Under the pieces are notes generated by a model. The model saw only the letters and a program-made list of their open reading frames with translations, did no database searches and had not been told where the DNA came from. Positions 16,440-23,499 of a DNA stretch of 26,659 nt are shown here, one piece after another. How positions within the stretch are numbered: the stretch's first letter is position 1; every line of letters begins with the position of its first letter. The DNA is from CAYZXT01 sp964482515 (GTDB lineage Bacteria; Elusimicrobiota; Elusimicrobia; FEN-1173). The stretch spans positions 1 through 26,659 of the forward strand of contig CAYZXT010000035.1 in the NCBI GenBank assembly GCA_964482515.1. Direction: 5' to 3'. A program made the position numbers and the translations under genes.

Positions 16440-16939
16440 TGTACGCCGATCAGTCTTCCTTTCAGATTTTTCACCGGGACGAAAAACAAATGCGCGCCGC
16501 TGGAATCTTTCCAGTCGCGGCTGTCGCCGGACTGGTCGCGGTTGTCGCCGAGGACGAATACCTTGCCGGGCGGCACGCGGCCGACTTCCAAGTTATCGCC
16601 CACCAAGACCTCATCGGCCCGCTTGTGCACGACATAGGGCTCGTCCAGCGCTTGCCCGTTCAAAACGACCTTCTTGCTGTCGATCTTCACGTCGTCGCCT
16701 TCCAGCGCGATGACCCTTTTCACCAAATCCTTTTTCTCGACGGGCGACGGGAACACCACGATCTCGCCGCGCCTGGGCTTTTGGAAGTGATAGATCGCCT
16801 TGTTCACGTACAACCGCGTCCCGATCCGGATGGTCGGCTCCATGGAACCCGTGGGGATCACGACCACTTCGATCAGGAACGCGCGGACGACGAGGGCGCC
16901 CAGGATCCCCAGCGACGCGAGAAAAAGCCAGCGGCTCAT
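16436..16939 (-). CDS. lepB: Signal peptidase I
   Basis: The 167-residue membrane peptidase cleaves Sec and Tat signal peptides on the outer face of the inner membrane. A single N-terminal transmembrane helix (about 3-22) precedes box B with the nucleophile S32 in IPTGSMEPTI. The general base is K74 in DLVKRVIALEGD, and box E is GDNRDQSGDSR at 131-141. It is a compact one-helix form, close to Gram-positive or chloroplast-type enzymes and much shorter than E. coli LepB (324 residues). It abuts hisI with no gap and overlaps trpE by four bases, so it is wedged inside an amino-acid biosynthesis chain. The function is firm; the position is unusual. Confidence 0.96.
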   Translation of the reverse strand: MSRWLFLASLGILGALVVRAFLIEVVVIPTGSMEPTIRIGTRLYVNKAIYHFQKPRRGEIVVFPSPVEKKDLVKRVIALEGDDVKIDSKKVVLNGQALDEPYVVHKRADEVLVGDNLEVGRVPPGKVFVLGDNRDQSGDSRDWKDSSGAHLFFVPVKNLKGRLIGVQ

Positions 16940-17347
16940 CTAGTGGGGCTTTTTGTAGACCTTCGACGGATCGAACAACTGCTCGCCGCGGATTTCGATC
17001 TCGCCGTCGTCTTTCACGTGGTGGAAGAAGCAGGAGCGCCGGCCCGTGTGGCAGGCGGAGCCGCCGATCTGCTCCACTTTGATCACGACGCAATCCTTGT
17101 CGCAGTCCAGCGCCATGGAGTGGACCTTTTGGAAATTGCCGGACTCTTCGCCTTTGCGCCAAAGCTTGTTGCGGGAGCGGCTGAAGAACACGCCGCGCCC
17201 GGTGTTGATGGTTTCCAGCAGCGCCTCGCGGTTCATGTAGGCCACCATCAGAAGTTCGTTATCCTTCGCGTCCTGGACGACGGCGGGAACCAGTCCTTTG
17301 TCGTCGTATTTAATGGAATCGATCCAGCTCGGAGTTTTTGCGGTCAC
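16940..17347 (-). CDS. hisI: Phosphoribosyl-AMP cyclohydrolase
   Basis: This 135-residue zinc and magnesium enzyme opens the purine ring of phosphoribosyl-AMP. The motif DCDKDC at 81-86 binds magnesium; GGSACHTGRRSCFFH at 95-109 carries the zinc cysteines C99 and C106. FSRSRNKLWRKGEESGN is also conserved. There is no C-terminal HisE (pyrophosphohydrolase) domain. I chose the GTG at 17347, which overlaps the hisF stop (GTGA) and gives the normal length. A longer reading frame upstream only overlaps hisF in another frame. Confidence 0.96.
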   Translation of the reverse strand: MTAKTPSWIDSIKYDDKGLVPAVVQDAKDNELLMVAYMNREALLETINTGRGVFFSRSRNKLWRKGEESGNFQKVHSMALDCDKDCVVIKVEQIGGSACHTGRRSCFFHHVKDDGEIEIRGEQLFDPSKVYKKPH

Positions 17348-18159
17348 GTTCGTATGGCCACCTTTCGTTTGATTAAATATTTTTTCAATTTCGAAATCGA
17401 CAATTCCTGGAAATGGAACAAAGACGCGGCCAGCGCCGCCTCCGCCCCCGCCTTGAACGCGTCGTGAAAATGCTTTTCTTCCCCCGCCCCGCCGGAGGCG
17501 ATCACGGGGACCTGCACGGCGCCGCAGACCGCCTTCAGTAACTTCAAATCGTAACCGCTCTTGGTGCCGTCCTGGTCCATGCTGGTCAGGAGGATTTCCC
17601 CGGCGCCGAGCTTCACCACTTTCTTTGCCCAGGCCATGGCGTCCAATCCCGTGGGCGTCCGTCCGCCGTGGATGTAGACTTCCCAGCGGGGTTGTCGGTC
17701 CGCTGGACCGCCGCTGGTACTTGAGCGCTGCGAAAGTGCCGGCGAACGTGGATTCGTGCGACGCTTCACGTCGATGGCGACCACGATGCACTGGTTGCCG
17801 AAATGGTCGGCGGCCTGGCGGATCAAATCGGGGTTCTGCACCGCGGCCGTGTTCATCGAAACTTTATCCGCGCCCGCGTTCAGCAAAATGCGCACGTCTT
17901 CCACGGTGCGCACGCCGCCGCCCACAGTCAGCGGGATGAAGACCTGTTCGGCGGTTTGGCGGACGACGTCCAGGAGTATCGGCCGCTTGTCCGACGACGC
18001 GGTGATGTCGAGAAAGACCAGTTCATCGGCGCCTTCGCGGTTGTACCGCTTCGCCACTTCCACGGGATCGCCCGCGTCCCGCAAATTCAAAAACTTGGTG
18101 CCCTTGACCACGCGGCCCGCGTTCACGTCCAGGCAGGGGATGATGCGGCGCGTCAGCAT
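17344..18159 (-). CDS. hisF: Imidazole glycerol phosphate synthase cyclase subunit
   Basis: The 271-residue TIM barrel receives ammonia from HisH and makes imidazole glycerol phosphate and AICAR. The catalytic aspartates are D11 in IPCLDVNAGRVVKG and D130 in IVVAIDVKRR. VGGGVRTVEDV, ADKVSMNT, GAGEILLTSMDQDGTKSGYD and ASGGAGEEKHF follow in order. The protein is about 15 residues longer than usual because of an extra segment at about 135-157, rich in serine, proline and arginine, between VKRR and WEVYIHGGR. It abuts hisA with no gap and overlaps hisI by four bases. Confidence 0.97.
   Translation of the reverse strand: MLTRRIIPCLDVNAGRVVKGTKFLNLRDAGDPVEVAKRYNREGADELVFLDITASSDKRPILLDVVRQTAEQVFIPLTVGGGVRTVEDVRILLNAGADKVSMNTAAVQNPDLIRQAADHFGNQCIVVAIDVKRRTNPRSPALSQRSSTSGGPADRQPRWEVYIHGGRTPTGLDAMAWAKKVVKLGAGEILLTSMDQDGTKSGYDLKLLKAVCGAVQVPVIASGGAGEEKHFHDAFKAGAEAALAASLFHFQELSISKLKKYLIKRKVAIRT
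17696..17710 (-). repeat. Short hairpin-forming palindrome inside the hisF insertion
   Basis: The arms CGGTCC and GGACCG (six base pairs) flank a three-base loop, within the DNA that encodes the extra HisF residues. It could be a remnant of a small in-frame palindromic element, or chance in GC-rich sequence. Confidence 0.4.
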
Positions 18160-18879
18160 TCAGTTCGCCGCCGCGAGGGCGTCCTTCAAGGTCATCCGCC
18201 CGTCGTAGAGGGCCTTGCCCAGGATGCAACCGGCCAAGCCTTCCTTTTCCAGAACCTTCAGCGCCGAAATATCTTTGAGGGAGGACATGCCGCCCGACGC
18301 GTAAACCGCCAGGCCCGTCATCTTCATCACGGAGCGCGTGGCCTCGATGTTGGGGCCGGTCAGCGTTCCGTCCTTGGATATGTCCGTAAAAATGATTTCC
18401 CGGAAACCCATGGACTTCACGGTGGCGAGCGCTTCCGGCAGCTTGATGCCGCTGCCCGCTTTCCACCCCTTCAACTTCACTTCTCCGTCCCGGGCGTCCA
18501 CGCCGGCCATGAGCCGCGCGCCGAAAAGCGTCATCCCCTCGCTCACCCAGGCCGAATCGCTGAAGAGCGCGGTGCCGATGATGGCGCGGTCCACGCCTTT
18601 GTCCATCACCTGTTTCAAAAAATCCAAACTGCGGAGGCCGCCGCCGAACTCCACCTCGCAGCCGACGGTTTTCTTGATGCGATAGACCGCGTCCAAGTTC
18701 GATCCGGTGCCCAGGGCCGCGTCGAGGTCCACCAGATGCAATCGCTTCGCGCCTTCAGAAACCCACTTCCGCGCCATTTCCACCGGGTCCGAGGAATAGA
18801 CGGTTTCCTTCGACGGGTCGCCGTGCACCAGGCGGACGCAGGAGCCTCCGCGCAAATCGATGGCGGGAATGACGAGCAC
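18160..18879 (-). CDS. hisA: Phosphoribosyl-formimino-AICAR ribotide isomerase
   Basis: The 239-residue TIM barrel is the paralogue of HisF. It starts MLVIPAIDLRGGSCVRL with catalytic D8. VEFGGGLRSLDFL, RAIIGTALFSD, the second catalytic region EIIFTDISKDGTLTGPN and VYASGGMSSLKDI follow. I chose the GTG at 18879 because it puts the first beta-strand at the family position, gives the usual length and sits two bases after the hisH stop. The frame stays open far upstream, but that part overlaps hisH. Confidence 0.96.
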   Translation of the reverse strand: MLVIPAIDLRGGSCVRLVHGDPSKETVYSSDPVEMARKWVSEGAKRLHLVDLDAALGTGSNLDAVYRIKKTVGCEVEFGGGLRSLDFLKQVMDKGVDRAIIGTALFSDSAWVSEGMTLFGARLMAGVDARDGEVKLKGWKAGSGIKLPEALATVKSMGFREIIFTDISKDGTLTGPNIEATRSVMKMTGLAVYASGGMSSLKDISALKVLEKEGLAGCILGKALYDGRMTLKDALAAAN

Positions 18880-18881
18880 GG

Positions 18882-19517
18882 TCAGGCCGCGGCGCGCAGC
18901 GGGTTCAGGGTCCGCAGAACGTCCTTCAAGAAACGTTGTCCCGCCGCCCCGCTCTTTTCCGGATGGAACTGCGTGGCGACCAGGTTGCCCCGCGCCACGG
19001 CCGAGCAGAAGCGGACCGCGTAATCCGTTTTCCCGGCGACGGCGTCGGCTTCGGCCGGGTCGGCATAGAACGAATGGACGAAATAAAAGTTGTCGCGCCG
19101 CTGGCCGCGCATCTCGCCGGACCAGTCCACCCGGTTCCAACCCATGTGCGGCACCTTCAACGCTTTGCTCTTCGGCCGGAATTTCCGCACGCGACCCGGA
19201 AGTATCCCCAAACCTTTTTCGCCGGGCGCTTCCTCGCTGGATTCGAACAACAGCTGTAACCCCAAACAAATCCCCAAATAGGGGCGGCCGGCCGCCAGCC
19301 ATTCCTTCACAAAACGGTCGAGCTTTTTCTGTTTCAGAACGCGCATGGCCGTATCAAAAGCTCCCTGCCCCGGCAGGACGAGGACGTCCGCCCGGCTGAG
19401 TTCCCGTTCGGACGAAGAGACGTTCACCGTCGCGCCCGCGGCCTCCAGAGACTTCGCCACGGAGCGGAGGTTCCCCATCTCGTAATCCAAAACCCCGATG
19501 AGCGTCGATTTCGTCAC
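18882..19517 (-). CDS. hisH: Imidazole glycerol phosphate synthase glutaminase subunit
   Basis: The 211-residue class I amidotransferase supplies ammonia to HisF. It begins TKSTLIGVLDYEMGNLRSV; the nucleophile is C84 in YLGICLGLQLLF, and the H185/E187 pair lies in TQFHPEKSG. VPHMGWNRVDW and FYFVHSFYAD are typical. The GTG at 19517 overlaps the hisB stop (GTGA). The order hisB-hisH-hisA-hisF-hisI is the classic arrangement. Confidence 0.96.
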   Translation of the reverse strand: MTKSTLIGVLDYEMGNLRSVAKSLEAAGATVNVSSSERELSRADVLVLPGQGAFDTAMRVLKQKKLDRFVKEWLAAGRPYLGICLGLQLLFESSEEAPGEKGLGILPGRVRKFRPKSKALKVPHMGWNRVDWSGEMRGQRRDNFYFVHSFYADPAEADAVAGKTDYAVRFCSAVARGNLVATQFHPEKSGAAGQRFLKDVLRTLNPLRAAA

Positions 19518-20137
19518 AGGGACCCTTTGGTCGACGGGATCGTGCGCGCGCGGCGAGGGTCGAGGGCCACGGCCATGGAAAGGGCGCGGCCGAAGCCTTT
19601 GAAGATGGACTCGGAAATGTGGTGGTTGTTCCGCCCTTGCATGAGCTTGATGTGCAGGTTCATCTTCGCGCTCATGGCCAGGGCCTGGAAAAAATCCTCC
19701 AGCAATTCGAAGGACATGGGCGGCTTGTTCTGGAGATGGAACTTCACCTTCCAATCGAAATAGGGCCGGCCCGACAGGTCCAGCGCCACGTAGGACAGCG
19801 TTTCGTCCATGGTGGTCAGGGCCTTGCCCTTGCCGCGGCGGTCCGGGCGGAGGTCCTGGCCGTAGCGCGTGATGCCTTTTTTGTCACCCAGGGCGAAATT
19901 CAACGCCTCGCCCAAGGCGATCCCCAGGTCTTCCACGAGGTGGTGGTCGTCGATGTGCGTGTCGCCCGTGGCTTTCACCGTAAGGCCGAAGTTCCCGTGC
20001 TTGGTGAAGAGCTCCAGCATGTGGTCGAGGAACGGGATCGTGGTGCTGACGTTGTAAATTCCCTTCCCGTCCAAATCGAGCTTCAACCGGATCTGGGTTT
20101 CATTGGTGATGCGGACGCGTTCGGCGGATCGTTTCAT
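19514..20137 (-). CDS. hisB: Imidazoleglycerol-phosphate dehydratase
   Basis: The 207-residue manganese enzyme makes imidazole acetol phosphate. Two metal-binding histidine clusters are visible: HIDDHHLVED at 61-70, and NNHHISESIFKGFG nearer the C-terminus. FLDHMLELFTKHG is also conserved. It has only the dehydratase domain, with no fused histidinol phosphatase. I chose the ATG at 20137, which overlaps the hisD stop and gives MKRSAERVRITNETQ; the longer upstream frame runs through hisD. Confidence 0.96.
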   Translation of the reverse strand: MKRSAERVRITNETQIRLKLDLDGKGIYNVSTTIPFLDHMLELFTKHGNFGLTVKATGDTHIDDHHLVEDLGIALGEALNFALGDKKGITRYGQDLRPDRRGKGKALTTMDETLSYVALDLSGRPYFDWKVKFHLQNKPPMSFELLEDFFQALAMSAKMNLHIKLMQGRNNHHISESIFKGFGRALSMAVALDPRRARTIPSTKGSL

Positions 20138-21306
20138 TTGAAATCCTTTTGCCGCGCGCGGAGCGACGCGGCGTGGTAAATTAATCCTTCGGCTTCGGCC
20201 AAACCGGCGATGGCGCCGGCCTGCTTGCGGATGGTGCCCTTCGACAACTGGATCAGGCTGGACCGCTTCATGAACGTCTGCACGGAGAGGCCCGATGAAA
20301 ACCGCGCGCTTCGCCCCGTGGGCAAAACGTGGGACGGCCCGGCCCAATAGTCTCCCACGGCCACGGGCGACCAGGGCCCGATGAAGATCGCGCCCGCGTT
20401 GCGCAGGCCCTTCAAAAGTTTTTCCGGGTTCCTAACCAGGATAGACAGATGCTCCGGCGCCAAAGCGTTCGCTTCGTCGACGGCCTGGGACCAGCCCGCG
20501 GCCTTGATAAACCGGCACTGGGACCGGAACCGAGGCTCCACCGCGTCCTTCACGCGCGCCAGGACCTTCGCGTCCGGGGACACCAGATGCGCCCGCGCCA
20601 ACGGATCGTGCTCGGCCTGGGCCATCATGTCGGCGGCCGCGTATTCCGGCGGGACCGAAGCGTCCGCCAAAAGAACGATCTCGCTGGGCCCGGCCAATAA
20701 ATCGATCCCGGATTCGCCGAAGACCTGCCGTTTGGCTTCCGTCACGAAGGCGCCGCCCGGGCCGGCGATGATATCCACCCGTTTCACCGTCCTCGTGCCG
20801 AAGGCCAAGGCGCCGACGGCCGCCACGCCGCCCAACTGATAAATTTCGTCCACGCCCGCCAGGGCCGCGGCCGCCAGAACTTCCTGCGTGAGATGCCGCG
20901 GCGGCGTCGTGATGACGACGCGGCGAACATCCGCCACGCGCGCCGGGATGGCCGTCATCAAAACCGTTGAGGGGTAAGCGAAACGCCCGCCGGGAACATA
21001 GAGACCCGCGGAATCCAGGGGCCCGATTTTCTGGCCGATCAAAAGGCCGTTGGCGGACTTCCGCCAGGAACGCGGCAGACGGCGGAGTTCTTCCCTGTGG
21101 AAACGTTCGATATTGCGCGCCGCCGAGGTCAAAATCGCCCGGCGGTCCGGAGGCAAATCCCGTAAAGCCTTCCGCGCGCGTTCCATAGGAACACGCCACT
21201 CCGAAGGCTTGAGGGAAACCCCGTCCCATCGGCGCAAAAGGGACGCAACCGTCGCGTCTCCCCCGCGCCGGATTTGCTGCAAAATCCGCTGGACTTTATC
21301 GCGCAT
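20134..21306 (-). CDS. hisD: Histidinol dehydrogenase
   Basis: The zinc and NAD-dependent enzyme performs the last two oxidations to histidine. Landmarks are VPGGRFAYPSTVLMTAIPA, GPGGAFVTEAKRQVFG, IDLLAGPSEIVLLAD, the metal and catalytic segment AQAEHDPLARAHLVS, LAPEHLSI (catalytic Glu-His) and YWAGPSHVLPTGRSARFSSGL. At 390 residues it is about 40 shorter than E. coli HisD, lacking the N-terminal arm. An in-frame stop only 12 bases before the ATG at 21306 rules out an upstream extension. It is the first gene of the long his-trp chain and lies almost directly at a putative transcription start. Confidence 0.97.
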   Translation of the reverse strand: MRDKVQRILQQIRRGGDATVASLLRRWDGVSLKPSEWRVPMERARKALRDLPPDRRAILTSAARNIERFHREELRRLPRSWRKSANGLLIGQKIGPLDSAGLYVPGGRFAYPSTVLMTAIPARVADVRRVVITTPPRHLTQEVLAAAALAGVDEIYQLGGVAAVGALAFGTRTVKRVDIIAGPGGAFVTEAKRQVFGESGIDLLAGPSEIVLLADASVPPEYAAADMMAQAEHDPLARAHLVSPDAKVLARVKDAVEPRFRSQCRFIKAAGWSQAVDEANALAPEHLSILVRNPEKLLKGLRNAGAIFIGPWSPVAVGDYWAGPSHVLPTGRSARFSSGLSVQTFMKRSSLIQLSKGTIRKQAGAIAGLAEAEGLIYHAASLRARQKDFK

Positions 21307-21317
21307 TGGAAGTGGTA

Positions 21318-21345
21318 ATTATACTAAAAACCGAGGGGTTTTCAG
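21318..21345 (-). promoter_or_regulatory. Putative promoter of the his-trp super-operon
   Basis: On the minus strand a perfect -10 box TATAAT (21318-21323) is preceded, after 16 bases, by CTGAAA (21340-21345, 4 of 6 matches to the -35 consensus). Transcription would begin near 21311, only about five bases before the hisD ATG, and no ribosome-binding site is present. It lies in the 67-base gap after murA. No attenuator, T-box or leader peptide fits between it and hisD. Confidence 0.55.
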
Positions 21346-21376
21346 GGAGAAAGGGAGGTTGGGTGAACGGTTTTTA
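21325..21376 (-). repeat. Inverted repeat between murA and hisD
   Basis: Nine-base arms (21325-21333 and 21368-21376) read TAAAAACCG and CGGTTTTTA on the minus strand, separated by 34 bases. The first arm starts at the murA stop codon, and the second lies in the spacer of the hisD promoter. It could be a weak terminator for murA with a long loop, or an operator pair; it could also be chance. Confidence 0.35.
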
Positions 21377-22636
21377 CTGCGGGACGCGGCGGATGCGGGC
21401 GCCGAGCTTGCGGAGTTTGATCTCCATGCGCTCATAACCCCGGTCCAGGTGGTAAACGCGCAGGACCTTCGTACGCCCGTGGGCCGCCAAACCCGCCAGG
21501 ACCAGGGCGGCCCCGGCGCGCAGATCGGAACACATCAGGGGGCAGCCGGACAGTTTCGCGCCTCCTTCGATTTCGGCTATGCCGCCCTTGATTTCGATGC
21601 GGGCGCCCATGCGGATCAATTCCTGGGCGTGCAAAAACCGGTTTTCAAAGATCGTCTCGGTCACTTTCGACCGGCCGGACACGACGCTCATCAGAGCCAT
21701 CCATTGGGCCTGCATGTCCGTCGGAAAACCGGGATAAACCTGGGTGCGGACGGACACGGGCTTCAAAGGCCGCCGCCACGCCGCGGTGATCCGGGTGGGC
21801 TCTATGCCCAGATGGAGCCCAGATTGTTTCAGCAGTTTTAAAAGGGACGTCAAATGCTTCGGCTCCACGCTTTCCAAAACCACGCGCCCCTTGGTGATGG
21901 CGGCGGCCACGAGAAACGTTCCCGCCTCGATCCGGTCCGGGATCACGCGATGTGTCGCGCCGTGCAAACGGGTGACGCCTTCGATCCTCAAGGTGGAGGA
22001 ACCGTCTCCGGTGATTTTCGCGCCCATGGCCCGAAGACAATCCACCAAATCCCCGATCTCAGGTTCCCGGGCCGCGTTCTTGATCACGGTGACGCCGCGC
22101 GCCAGAACGGCCGCCATCAAGATATTCTCCGTGGCCCCCACGCTCGCGAAAGGCAGCCGTACCGTGGCGCCGTGAAGTGACTTCGCCTCGGCGGACATGT
22201 ACCCTTCTTGGACTTCAATCTCCGCTCCCATTCTCTTGAAGGCGTCCAAATGATAATTGACCGGCCGCGCGCCGATGGAGCAACCGCCGGGCAGAGAGAC
22301 CCGCGCGCGCCCGAGCCGCGCCAGGAGCGGGCCCATGACCACGATGCTCGCGCGCATGCGGCGCACCAAATCGTAGGACGCGTGGTGGCTCAATTTCCGG
22401 CGGGGCAGGACCTGAACGCGGTCGTCTTCGCGGTTCACTTTTTTACCGAGCTGCTCCAGCAAAGCCACCGCGGTCCTGATGTCCTGCAGCCGCGGCACGT
22501 TTTCAAGCACGAACTCGTCATCGGTCAGGAGAGCGGCGAAGAGGCACGGCAGGGCCGCGTTCTTCGAACCGGAAACGCGGACCGAACCCTTGAGCTTTTT
22601 GCCGCCGTCGATGAAAAAAGAATCCATTAGGATCAT
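21374..22636 (-). CDS. murA: UDP-N-acetylglucosamine 1-carboxyvinyltransferase
   Basis: The 420-residue enzyme commits UDP-GlcNAc to peptidoglycan synthesis. The catalytic, fosfomycin-reactive cysteine is C119 in SLPGGCSIGARPVNYH. K25/N26 in VSGSKNAALP and RMRASIVVMGPLLARLG are the substrate-binding segments. YPGFPTDMQAQWMALM and ENRFLHAQELIRMGA follow. Because the active-site residue is cysteine rather than aspartate, fosfomycin sensitivity is expected from the family. The ATG at 22636 overlaps the prmC stop by four bases; a second ATG at 22627 is possible. Confidence 0.97.
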   Translation of the reverse strand: MILMDSFFIDGGKKLKGSVRVSGSKNAALPCLFAALLTDDEFVLENVPRLQDIRTAVALLEQLGKKVNREDDRVQVLPRRKLSHHASYDLVRRMRASIVVMGPLLARLGRARVSLPGGCSIGARPVNYHLDAFKRMGAEIEVQEGYMSAEAKSLHGATVRLPFASVGATENILMAAVLARGVTVIKNAAREPEIGDLVDCLRAMGAKITGDGSSTLRIEGVTRLHGATHRVIPDRIEAGTFLVAAAITKGRVVLESVEPKHLTSLLKLLKQSGLHLGIEPTRITAAWRRPLKPVSVRTQVYPGFPTDMQAQWMALMSVVSGRSKVTETIFENRFLHAQELIRMGARIEIKGGIAEIEGGAKLSGCPLMCSDLRAGAALVLAGLAAHGRTKVLRVYHLDRGYERMEIKLRKLGARIRRVPQ

Positions 22637-23499
22637 GACTTAAAACCTATCACAAAGCGGTCCACTTCCGCAAAATCCTTTTTGCTTTTCACCCGGATGA
22701 AACCACCGTCCTTCAGCAGGCGCACGACCGCCGCCGCTTGGGCATGTCCGACCTCCAGGAAAATTCCCCCGCCCGGTTCGAGACGGTCCCAGGCCTGGGG
22801 AATGAGGCGGCGGATGATGTCCAACCCGTCCGCGCCACCGTCCAACGCCAGTTTGGGCTCACGTTTCAACTCGTTGGAAAGATCTTCCCATTCCCCCGAG
22901 GTCACATAGGGCAGGTTGGCCACGATGGCGTGGAAAGTTTTCTCGTCGAAAGTCGCCAGAAGGTCGCTGGGCAAAAATGTCACGCGGTCCATGATATCGT
23001 TCTTTTCGGCGTTGCGACGCGCCGTGGCCAGGGCCGCCGTCGAAACATCGACGCCCCACACCTGGGCGTTCGGCAAACCTTTCGCCAGGGCGATGGCGAG
23101 GCAACCGGAGCCGGTGCCCACATCGCAAACACGCACATCGCCGCGCCGGCTGTTCAAAAAAACCAAGGCGATCTCCAAAAGCTCCTCGGTCTCCGGACGA
23201 GGGATAAGGACGTTCTCGTTCACGGACAACCGGACGCCGGCGAAATCCCATTCCCGCAAAACATAGGCCAACGGACGGCCGGAGGCGCGCTCGTCGATCA
23301 TCCGCCCGAGCGCGCTCTCATGCTGCAGATCGAACGCTTCCCGCATGTGCAGGGCGATTTTTTCCGGCGCCAGGCCGAGGGCGCGCGACACGAGTTCGCG
23401 GGATTCCCGCTCCGGATTGGGGATCCCGTGCATGCGCAGCTTCTCCTTGGTGCGCCGCCATACTTCCTGGACCGAGGGTGATTCGACGATAATGTTCAC
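22633..23499 (-). CDS. prmC: Peptide chain release factor N5-glutamine methyltransferase
   Basis: The 288-residue enzyme methylates the glutamine of the GGQ motif of RF1 and RF2. A helical N-terminal domain (about 1-75) is followed by the SAM-dependent domain, with VLIPRPETEELLE (98-110), the SAM loop VCDVGTGSGCLAIALAKG (124-141) and an acidic strand end at VDVS. The catalytic motif reads NLPY at 195-198 instead of the usual NPPY. The start is GTG at 23499, overlapping the prfA stop (GTGA). Its substrate gene is directly upstream. Confidence 0.96.
   Translation of the reverse strand: MNIIVESPSVQEVWRRTKEKLRMHGIPNPERESRELVSRALGLAPEKIALHMREAFDLQHESALGRMIDERASGRPLAYVLREWDFAGVRLSVNENVLIPRPETEELLEIALVFLNSRRGDVRVCDVGTGSGCLAIALAKGLPNAQVWGVDVSTAALATARRNAEKNDIMDRVTFLPSDLLATFDEKTFHAIVANLPYVTSGEWEDLSNELKREPKLALDGGADGLDIIRRLIPQAWDRLEPGGGIFLEVGHAQAAAVVRLLKDGGFIRVKSKKDFAEVDRFVIGFKS

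Noticed and set aside
16430..16445. Possible trp leader peptide or attenuator before trpE
   Set aside because: The lepB stop and trpE start overlap, so there is no intergenic RNA to form one.
17348..17791. N-terminal extension of hisI
   Set aside because: The extra frame overlaps hisF on the same strand and is not HisI-like; the GTG at 17347 gives the family length.
17803..19023. A 406-codon open frame on the plus strand
   Set aside because: It is antisense to hisF, hisA and hisH, all of which are intact and recognised.
18880..19302. N-terminal extension of hisA
   Set aside because: It reads through hisH in another frame; the HisA fold begins at the GTG at 18879.
20138..20347. N-terminal extension of hisB
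   Set aside because: It overlaps hisD in another frame and contains no dehydratase motif.
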